Shown: one piece after another, positions 1-5,066 of the stretch
How the letters are laid out: each line of letters opens with the position of its first letter
Numbering within the stretch: position 1 is the first letter of the stretch
Origin: Thiotrichales bacterium
GTDB taxonomy: Bacteria > Pseudomonadota > Gammaproteobacteria > UWMA-0217
Length of the DNA: 5,066 nt
Reading direction: 5' to 3'
Assembly (NCBI GenBank): GCA_024763135.1
Contig: JANTGD010000281.1
Span: 1-5,066, forward strand
Position numbers and translations under genes: made by a program
Notes under the pieces: generated by a model
What the model was told of the DNA's origin: nothing
Database searches by the model: none
Seen by the model: the letters and a program-made list of their open reading frames with translations, nothing else

Positions 1-118
1 TCACCATAGGACCACTATGATTCATAAAAACAAAACCACATCTAACCCCTTGATGACTCACTGATACAGACAGTTTGGGCTTGGCGGTGTACTAGTAATC
101 CAGCTGAGGATTCCAGGT
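1..118. other. Non-coding region downstream of the operon
   Basis: This stretch follows the stop codon of the glycine-rich-tail gene. I see no complete gene or tRNA in it. The only hairpin is a 5-bp AATCC/GGATT pair at 97-112 without a convincing T tract, so the operon's terminator, if intrinsic, lies elsewhere or is beyond the window. Confidence 0.4.
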
Positions 119-1585
119 TTAAAATCCACCGCCGGTATGGAATCCGCCGCCCCCACCGCCTCGACTGCCCCAGCCCCCTCTGCCGAGCCCGCCTGGCAAT
201 CGAATACCGCGGGGAAAGCGCTGCGTGTCGGGGAATCGAATGCCGCCTGGCAGGCGAAAGTCTGGGGGTAGGCCCAGGCTGCCCACGGGTCTGCGCTGGC
301 GGTAACGTACGAAGCGTTGCTGGCGCTCCAAGGAAGCCCACAAAGTCTCAGCATCAAGCAGGCCACGGGTAAACTCGGTCAATAGCAGTTCGATGCCCTG
401 TGGGTCGCTAAAGTGTGAGTTCACGGCGGCGAAATCATAGGCTTTGAAACGCTGACGGATATCCGTCAGCGCCTGTAAGCGTTGTGTGAATTTGCCATGA
501 ATATCCTGGTGGTGCCGCATGCTGGCTGCTACTGCTGTCTCGTCTTGGCGGAGTTGTGCAAGTTGACTGACCAGCGTGTCATCCTCATAGCCTTCGGTCT
601 GCGCAGCCTGCTGCTGAAGTTTTGGGATGGGTTCGGCTTTGAAGGCCTCGACCAGCTGCGCAATTGCCCGCTGGGCATAACTGTCCTTTGCCGTGGTGAA
701 ACCGGCACGCTGCTCGAGCAACGTTTGGTAGTGTGTTTCGGCCTGCTGGATTTGCTCATCTAGTGCGGCCAGTTGTTTGGTTGTGTCTTGCACTGCTGTT
801 TCAAAGGGTACCAGTCCTTGCGCTTCCTCAAAGGCTCGTTCTTTATCCGCAAGTGATTGGAGCAACGATTGCGTGTGTTCGCGGAGCTTTTCCGTATGTT
901 CCTTGAGGTGTTTGGGAATCTCGAGGAGCAAATAATAATTTTGCCGATTGGCTTCGTATCGGATATGCCGCGCGAGCAAGCGATCGAAAAATCGCGCTAT
1001 CGGGTTGGCTCGATAGTCTGAGGTGCCGTAGCGCCGTTTCCAGAGGTACTGAAAGAGGGGGTCTTCGCGAAATGGACGGCCTTTGTCCTCCCGCGCCTGT
1101 TCGGCTTGCAACATTTTTTGCTCGGCGGCATTGAGCGTATCGAGAGCTGTTTGGGTCTCTTCGCGCAGCGTCTGGTAGTCCGATTGTTGTTCCAGTTGCG
1201 CATGGATGGTTTGCTCAGTCTCCTCCAGCGCCTGGGTTTGCTGTGCCAGGGTTGCGCTCATTGTGTCACGCTTGGCTTCGAGTTCAGTCTGCAGTGCTTC
1301 GGTTTCCCGGGTTTCCCTGCGGAGGGTTTCGAGTGCGTCATGGCGTTCATGCAATAATTGCGTGACGTGTTGTTCAACATGACTCAGCCGGCCTGGAAAA
1401 TCCGGATCATCGAGATCTTCCAGGCGCAGTTCAGCCAGTTGACGATAGAGGGCGGCTTCCTGGTTTTGCAATGCGACCAGATTTTGACTGGTATTTTCCG
1501 CGCGTTGTTCGAAGCCCTGGATCTGATCGCGGAGATCGCGTAATGCCGCATCGATCGCATAAAGTACTTGTCTGGCGTTACTCAT
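119..1585 (-). CDS. Coiled-coil protein with R/P/G repeats and glycine-rich tail, third gene of operon, function unknown
   Basis: A 488-residue protein that I cannot assign to a named family. Residues 1-165 and about 225-375 are Glu/Gln/Arg/Leu-rich and look like long coiled coils. They flank a more globular, aromatic and basic block at about 172-230 (REDPLFQYLWKRRYG, then ANPIARFFDRLLARHIRYE and NYYLLLEIPKHL), probably the most conserved part. The end is unusual: residues 441-470 carry Arg/Pro/Gly units (LPGGIRFPDTQR then FPRGIRLPGGLG), followed by a glycine-rich tail finishing GGGGGGFHTGGGF. No signal peptide, membrane segment, Walker motif or catalytic motif is visible, so it is probably cytoplasmic or membrane-peripheral. 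The ATG lies 3 nt after the preceding stop, with only a weak ribosome site (GATGG), so translation is probably coupled to the upstream gene. Arrangement suggests a scaffold partner of the upstream membrane protein; this is inference. The reading frame is certain and the function is not. Confidence 0.85.
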   Translation of the reverse strand: MSNARQVLYAIDAALRDLRDQIQGFEQRAENTSQNLVALQNQEAALYRQLAELRLEDLDDPDFPGRLSHVEQHVTQLLHERHDALETLRRETRETEALQTELEAKRDTMSATLAQQTQALEETEQTIHAQLEQQSDYQTLREETQTALDTLNAAEQKMLQAEQAREDKGRPFREDPLFQYLWKRRYGTSDYRANPIARFFDRLLARHIRYEANRQNYYLLLEIPKHLKEHTEKLREHTQSLLQSLADKERAFEEAQGLVPFETAVQDTTKQLAALDEQIQQAETHYQTLLEQRAGFTTAKDSYAQRAIAQLVEAFKAEPIPKLQQQAAQTEGYEDDTLVSQLAQLRQDETAVAASMRHHQDIHGKFTQRLQALTDIRQRFKAYDFAAVNSHFSDPQGIELLLTEFTRGLLDAETLWASLERQQRFVRYRQRRPVGSLGLPPDFRLPGGIRFPDTQRFPRGIRLPGGLGRGGWGSRGGGGGGFHTGGGF

Positions 1586-1588
1586 GGT

Positions 1589-2860
1589 TTACCATCGCGT
1601 GATCGCTGCACCAGAGGTTTCGATGCTGTAGTCCGGTTGTAAGTAGCCGGGCCGTTTGATGCCCACTTTGTTGTGCTGAATGATGCCATCGTCCTGTTTA
1701 TCCTGAGCGACCTGCCGATAGGTTTTTTCATCGACGCGCAAGCCGAATTTGTCAACGCGTTGTGTTTGGCCATTTTCCTCTGAAGTCATCGGCAGCATCA
1801 GGGGGCGACCGTCTGCGCCAATGGCTTCGACGATGAGGTAGTAGTTACGCGCCCGCTTGTTAATGTCGGGGTAGCGCCAGATCCCACTTTTTTCTCCTGG
1901 GCGTGACACGATTTGCAGTACGTAGGATTGCTGCAGCGTTGCGGCCAAATCTTTAAGGTCGGATAGCGCGAGCTGTGCTGCTTTAAGATCCCCCCCACCG
2001 AGCGCGGCTTGTCCGGATTGACGCAGGCTGGTCGCTTGGTCAATAGCGCTGGATACTTTGGCAAGTTGTTTGATTTGACTGTAGTAGCGCGCCAGTTCCT
2101 TGGGCAAGTACGCGATTTGAGCGAGCTGCTCGAGGCTATGCTCAACGCGATCCAGCTGAGCGTTAGCTGCGGTGAGTTGTGTGTCTGTTACCGACAGGTT
2201 CTGTTGGAGCGCGCGCTGATCGAGGCTGCTGACATTAACCTGTGGCTCGGGCAGCGGCGTATCGCGTGCAGCCGTGAGGTGCTGTTGTGCCTGCTGTAAT
2301 GCTTGTGCCGCTTTGGCCCGGATGGCCTGGGCACCGGGCTGGATCGACTCGGGTAGCGTGGAGGTCTGAGCCTGATCCAGTGTCGTCTGGAGGCGCTGCA
2401 GGCGTTGTTCCACCTGGGTCAATGTAGCTTCTGTCGTCGCCACAGCGCTTGTCAGTTGTTTGATTTCCTGCTGGGCATGATGGCGTTGGGGTAGCGTTAC
2501 CGCGCCAAAATAGACTCCCCAAGCGGCAAGTAGCGAGGTGATCGCGATACCTGCACGTTTGCCCCAGCGACCCCGTTGCACATAGAAATGTGCCAATCGC
2601 GTTTTGAATCCGGCAGGGGGCGCGCGATAGGCAAAGCGTTGGTCTTTGAGTGCCTGGACGCCAGCGGCGATCGTGGCGTCATCTACCTCAATGCCTTGCG
2701 ATGCATAAATCCTTTTAACCTTGGCAATGAGCGCTTGATCACGTGAGTCGGCGTCCAGTTCACGCGCAACAAAAGCATCGCGCCGACGCAAGGTGTCGAC
2801 GACGTCCATGGCGAGCATGACGTCATCGAGCTCGACAGACGAGGCGTTGGTCGCAGTCAT
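1589..2860 (-). CDS. Single-pass membrane protein, probable DUF6384 family
   Basis: A 423-residue protein with a clear layout. Residues 1-85 form a small acidic helical domain (LDDVMLAMDVVDTLRR, then KVKRIYASQGIEVDD and LKDQRFAYRAPP). A basic stretch (KTRLAHFYVQRGRWGKR) precedes one hydrophobic helix at about 103-124 (AGIAITSLLAAWGVYFGAVTLP). The positive-inside rule places the N-domain in the cytoplasm and the rest outside the inner membrane. Residues 130-310 are Gln/Ala/Leu-rich coiled coil. Residues 313-423 form a compact domain (LQIVSRPGEKSGIWRYPD, ARNYYLIVEAIGADGR, KQDDGIIQHNKVG) ending GAAITRW. From memory, the N-terminal domain and this C-terminal signature fit DUF6384; I could not search. 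No enzyme motif is seen. The start lies 10 nt after the upstream stop; AGGA sits about 14 nt before the ATG, so coupled initiation is likely. It probably anchors the operon's two soluble helical products to the membrane (inference). Confidence 0.88.
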   Translation of the reverse strand: MTATNASSVELDDVMLAMDVVDTLRRRDAFVARELDADSRDQALIAKVKRIYASQGIEVDDATIAAGVQALKDQRFAYRAPPAGFKTRLAHFYVQRGRWGKRAGIAITSLLAAWGVYFGAVTLPQRHHAQQEIKQLTSAVATTEATLTQVEQRLQRLQTTLDQAQTSTLPESIQPGAQAIRAKAAQALQQAQQHLTAARDTPLPEPQVNVSSLDQRALQQNLSVTDTQLTAANAQLDRVEHSLEQLAQIAYLPKELARYYSQIKQLAKVSSAIDQATSLRQSGQAALGGGDLKAAQLALSDLKDLAATLQQSYVLQIVSRPGEKSGIWRYPDINKRARNYYLIVEAIGADGRPLMLPMTSEENGQTQRVDKFGLRVDEKTYRQVAQDKQDDGIIQHNKVGIKRPGYLQPDYSIETSGAAITRW

Positions 2861-2870
2861 GAGTCAGCGC

Positions 2871-4061
2871 TTAATCCTGCGGTGTGTGGCCGGGAAGCAG
2901 GGCCCCTTCAGTTGCCAGCTGGGCCAGGCGTTGCTTGCCTTCCTCTACGGCAAGGCGAACCTCTTCGGCATTGCGGGTCGAGGCGGCGCGCATTTCATCG
3001 ATCAAGGCCACGGAGCGTTCCTGATAATTGACGATCGAATCGACCAGTTTCTTCACAGCCGCTGCACGGATGGTAGGCCCGTAGCCGGCTTTGATCGCTT
3101 CTTCCTGGACTTTGCCGCCGACATCTGCCAGCACCTCCAGGCTGTCACTGATGCCTTCTTTCATTGCGTTGAGCGCTTCAGTGCTTTCGAATAACCCCGA
3201 GAGCCCGGTAAACGACGCCGACAATGCAGTGAGTACGATTTCGTTGGTGCCAAAAAAGCTCACCGACTGAGAATAGACGCGCTCTTTGATGTCAGTCGTT
3301 TGGATCAGCCGGGTCATTACGGATTCGGTGGTGTTATAACTGAGTTTCAGGTTGTCGGCTAAGTCTTTGGCAATTTGATATCGATCGTCGGCATTTTGTA
3401 AGGCGCGCAGTTTTTCATCCCGGTTGAGTTCCAGTCTGGCGATAGTGGCACGGTCCTCGCTTTGATTGTCTTCAATGGCTTGACTGGACGCCTGGAGTGC
3501 CTGTTTGGCCACATCCAGCGCAGTCTCTGCCTGATTGAGTATATCGGCAGCCAGTACTTCGGCTTGTTTCAAAGCGCCACGGAAGTCTCGATAAGCGTCG
3601 AGAATGAGTTGTTCGCGTTCGATCTGATCTTTCGAATCACGGGCGACATCCAGGTAGGTTTCCTTGATCTCTTGGAAACGTTTTGGGATATCCCCTCGTG
3701 TCACCTTCATCCAAACATTCTCAAGGCGCTCGATGAAGCTGAGTTTGCCGTCACTGAGCTGGTCCACCATGCTTTTGGCATCATTGCGGATGCTATTGAA
3801 TGCTTGCGCAATGTCCTGGTAACGCTGCCCTATCCGCATGGCTTCTATCTGTTCGCGGACCACCTGATTGAACAGCGAGGCCTGATTGAGGGTGCGTGCA
3901 ATGGCGATCGCTTTTTCTTCGTCGAGATCGCTAATTTGTTCGATCAAAGAAAGAATAGGGGCCTCTTCGGTTTTTTCGGGCACCAATCCCAGTTCGTTCA
4001 GTTTATCCAGTGCTTTGTCCAGATACTTCAAGGGGCTTGACGTGAGGGTTATATCATTCAT
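2871..4061 (-). CDS. Soluble all-helical protein with loose TelA-like character, first gene of operon
   Basis: A 396-residue protein with no signal peptide or transmembrane helix, predicted almost wholly alpha-helical. The N-terminal part (1-150) has short charged helices, including DIPKRFQEIKETYLDVARDS. Residues 160-245 form a coiled coil of the form LKQAEVLAADILNQAETALDVAKQAL. The C-terminal half holds the most distinctive block, about 262-350: VYSQSVSFFGTNEIVLTALSASFTGL, then ALNAMKEGISDSLEVLADVGGKVQEEA, GYGPTIRAAAV and LVDSIVNYQERS. The overall size, helical pattern and this block recall the TelA/YaaN toxic-anion-resistance group, but I cannot confirm homology, and it may be an unnamed family often labelled simply 'cell surface protein'. 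The chosen ATG has a good ribosome site (AAAAGG, 8 nt spacer). It is the promoter-proximal gene of the operon, and its start sits 34 bp from the end of an inverted-repeat element. Confidence 0.85.
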   Translation of the reverse strand: MNDITLTSSPLKYLDKALDKLNELGLVPEKTEEAPILSLIEQISDLDEEKAIAIARTLNQASLFNQVVREQIEAMRIGQRYQDIAQAFNSIRNDAKSMVDQLSDGKLSFIERLENVWMKVTRGDIPKRFQEIKETYLDVARDSKDQIEREQLILDAYRDFRGALKQAEVLAADILNQAETALDVAKQALQASSQAIEDNQSEDRATIARLELNRDEKLRALQNADDRYQIAKDLADNLKLSYNTTESVMTRLIQTTDIKERVYSQSVSFFGTNEIVLTALSASFTGLSGLFESTEALNAMKEGISDSLEVLADVGGKVQEEAIKAGYGPTIRAAAVKKLVDSIVNYQERSVALIDEMRAASTRNAEEVRLAVEEGKQRLAQLATEGALLPGHTPQD

Positions 4062-4069
4062 TGGGGAAG

Positions 4070-4075
4070 CCTTTT
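4070..4075 (-). promoter_or_regulatory. Ribosome binding site of the operon's first gene
   Basis: Read on the minus strand, AAAAGG lies 8 nt before the ATG at 4061. It is the only well-placed Shine-Dalgarno-like site in the three-gene operon, and it supports this start codon. The two downstream genes have weak or badly spaced sites, in line with translational coupling from the first gene. Confidence 0.6.
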
Positions 4076-4095
4076 AACTCGGTGATTTCGGTTAT

Positions 4096-4525
4096 CAGAC
4101 TGTTGAAAAAATCTCGGGTGGCCCATTCTACGTTAGAAATCAGCTTAAGGAAGCTCAGATTAATTCTGGCGCGAGCAGATTGTGGCGAACAATCGTCCCG
4201 TTCAAGGCGCGGATCGCAGGTCATAGCGGGTTATTGCGAAGATCCGCCACACAGAAGTGGGCGATTTTGCGCCGCAAGATACCGTGTTACGAATTGATCA
4301 GAGCTTCCTTAACCCTTTCAGTTGCCGGAAGGATTCTGCACATTCATCGACGAGATCGATTTCTGCGTGCCTGGTGACACACGAATAGAGACCCCTGCTG
4401 TGCGCGAAACTGCCTGGATCTCGGCCAAAGCTCAAGCATGCTGAGTTGTTATCCGGCATTGCAGGTGCACTGCGCTTTCTTACCCGATGTTGCCTTGCGC
4501 GCACCCATGTCTTTTCAACAGTCTG
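4096..4525. repeat. Outer 14-bp inverted repeat enclosing about 430 bp, probable decayed or miniature IS
   Basis: CAGACTGTTGAAAA at 4096-4109 is the exact reverse complement of TTTTCAACAGTCTG at 4512-4525. Just inside, both arms continue with partly matching sequence (a GGGTG after a short variable stretch). Ends of the CAG-CTGTTGAAAA kind are common at insertion-sequence termini, so this looks like a relic or non-autonomous element. It encloses no transposase; the longest minus-strand frame inside is 68 codons from a GTG with no recognisable product. The flanks (TTAT on the left, TTAA on the right) are not a clean target duplication. A second inverted repeat lies inside it. The 4062-4671 gap therefore holds repeat material rather than genes. 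Confidence 0.55.
4145..4312. mobile_element. MITE-like element, about 168 bp, with 22-bp terminal inverted repeats
   Basis: The left end (4145-4166, starting TTAAGGAAGCTC) matches the reverse complement of the right end (4291-4312, ending GAGCTTCCTTAA) at 20 of 22 positions; the first 12 are perfect. The outermost four bases are TTAA on both sides. Because TTAA is its own reverse complement, it could be either a target duplication or part of the repeat. The interior has no gene but carries smaller hairpins: GATTGT with ACAATC (4178-4183 and 4189-4194), and GCGGATC with GATCCGC (4209-4215 and 4241-4247). Size, paired ends and lack of coding capacity fit a non-autonomous transposable element. 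Other genomic copies would settle this. Confidence 0.6.
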
Positions 4526-4617
4526 TTAAGGATAGCATTGGATGCGATAATTTCGGACAAAGGCGGCGTATTTGCAAAGCTTGTTTACGCATGACACCAC
4601 CCGATGGGTGTGTAGCA

Positions 4618-4648
4618 CCTGCAGCTTGGGGACAATGCAAGCTGCAGG
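4618..4648 (-). terminator. Strong hairpin after pgm, possible Rho-assisted terminator or 3' stabiliser
   Basis: CCTGCAGCTTG (4618-4628) pairs perfectly with CAAGCTGCAGG (4638-4648), giving an 11-bp stem with a 9-nt loop. It begins 23 nt past the pgm stop in the direction of pgm transcription. No T tract follows on either strand, so it does not meet the intrinsic-terminator pattern. A weaker CACCC/GGGTG stem follows at 4598-4610. Together they could mark the pgm mRNA 3' end, which would separate pgm from the downstream operon. Confidence 0.35.
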
Positions 4649-4671
4649 CGGAAAGGGTGGGTCGTGGTGAA

Positions 4672-5066
4672 TTACGTGATTACAGAAGGTTCATTGCGTC
4701 CAGTGTACTGCTTGATCTGGGCAATTTCTTCGGCAATGAGGGCAATCGGACCGAGGAGTGTCTGTGCATCCTCGAGGTAGTCCTGGGGGTTTTGCGTATA
4801 GGATTCGAGGTAGACCCTGAGCGTAGCACCTTTGGTGCCCGTGCCGGAGAGTCGAAACACCAAGCGGCTGCCATCTTGGAAACCAATCCTTATGCCCTGA
4901 TGTTCGCTGACCGAGCCATCAATGGGGTCGGTGTAACTGAAGTCGTCTGCGAAAGCCACCGTATAACCGCCAAATGTCTGCCCCGGCAACTGCGCGAGTT
5001 GTTCCCGTAGCTGTGTCATTAAAGCCTGCGCGCCTTCGGCATCGACTTCTTCATAGTCATAGCGTG
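4672..5066 (-). CDS. pgm: Phosphoglucomutase (alpha-D-glucose specific), C-terminal part, 5' end beyond window
   Basis: Cytoplasmic enzyme interconverting glucose 1-phosphate and glucose 6-phosphate (EC 5.4.2.2), linking glycogen and sugar-nucleotide synthesis to glycolysis. The open frame runs off the window at 5066. About 130 residues are visible of a family that is usually near 545, so the catalytic serine and metal-binding loop are not seen. The visible part begins RYDYEEVDAEGAQAL, continues with DDFSYTDPIDGSVSEHQGIRI, and contains the phosphate-binding loop RLSGTGTKGATLRVYLESY at about visible residues 71-89. It ends TGRNEPSVIT, close to the TGRTAPTVIT end of animal PGM1. This marks the PGM1-like branch rather than the phosphomannomutase-like (AlgC) branch. 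The ATG at 5019 is internal, because homology continues upstream of it. It lies about 610 bp upstream of the operon on the same strand, but the element and hairpin between them argue against co-transcription. Confidence 0.93.
   Translation of the reverse strand, partial: RYDYEEVDAEGAQALMTQLREQLAQLPGQTFGGYTVAFADDFSYTDPIDGSVSEHQGIRIGFQDGSRLVFRLSGTGTKGATLRVYLESYTQNPQDYLEDAQTLLGPIALIAEEIAQIKQYTGRNEPSVIT

Noticed and set aside
97..112. Small AATCC/GGATT hairpin after the operon as a terminator
   Set aside because: Only 5 bp of stem with a 6-nt loop and no T tract; expected by chance.
3462..4040. 192-codon plus-strand open frame opposite the first operon gene
   Set aside because: It lies wholly antisense to a well-supported gene in a tight operon, has no ribosome site that I could see, and its His/Phe/Leu/Cys-rich translation looks like a reverse-strand shadow.
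2871..4061. Firm assignment of the first operon gene as TelA (tellurite/toxic-anion resistance)
   Set aside because: Size and helical pattern are suggestive, but I cannot see a decisive TelA signature, and no ter or kla genes are present in the window, so only a loose resemblance is claimed.
4061..4377. Short plus-strand frames (78 and 65 codons) through the MITE-like element
   Set aside because: They read through inverted-repeat sequence, overlap one another in different frames, and show no domain or start signal.
4298..4504. 68-codon minus-strand frame between the two inverted repeats
   Set aside because: GTG start, no ribosome site, no recognisable product, and its stop falls within the inner terminal repeat. 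It may be a decayed transposase fragment, but nothing supports that directly.
4438..5010. 190-codon plus-strand open frame across the gap and pgm
   Set aside because: Most of it is antisense to pgm, whose identity is firm, and the rest crosses the hairpin and the end of the outer repeat. The Cys/Arg-rich translation resembles no family.
1..5066. CRISPR array, tRNA, rRNA or phage genes
   Set aside because: No regularly spaced direct repeats, no cloverleaf-like sequence, and no recognisable phage or integrase protein was seen on either strand.

Overview
The window reads as chromosomal DNA of a proteobacterium, most likely a gammaproteobacterium. Base composition is moderate to slightly GC-rich by eye. 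The phosphoglucomutase end is of the PGM1-like type, the intergenic gap carries a small inverted-repeat element, and the main proteins resemble families I associate with proteobacteria. The genus cannot be read from this sequence. All four supportable genes lie on the minus strand, so the window is best read from right to left.

Right edge (4672-5066): the C-terminal part of a phosphoglucomutase (pgm), cut by the window end. It has the phosphate-binding RLSGTGTKGA loop and the family's C-terminal TGRxxPSVIT. A perfect 11-bp hairpin lies about 23 nt past its stop. It has no T tract, so it is only a weak terminator candidate.

Middle (4062-4671, about 610 bp): no convincing gene. It holds two nested inverted repeats. 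The inner one is about 168 bp, with 22-bp ends (20/22 matching) and TTAA at both borders, like a MITE-type non-autonomous element. The outer one is a 14-bp perfect inverted repeat enclosing about 430 bp, like the ends of a decayed or miniature insertion sequence. The outer element stops only 34 bp before the next start codon.

Left and centre (119-4061): a tight three-gene operon with gaps of 10 and 3 nt. The first gene is a soluble alpha-helical protein with a loose TelA-like appearance. The second is a single-pass membrane protein with a coiled-coil middle and a conserved-looking C-terminal domain, probably the DUF6384 family. The third is a long coiled-coil protein ending in an R/P/G repeat and a glycine-rich GGGF tail. 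No enzymatic motif is visible in any of the three. The spacing implies co-translation and probably a shared membrane-associated assembly. Its function is unknown, and an envelope or membrane-stress role is only an inference. Positions 1-118 are the untranslated region after the operon, with no convincing terminator.
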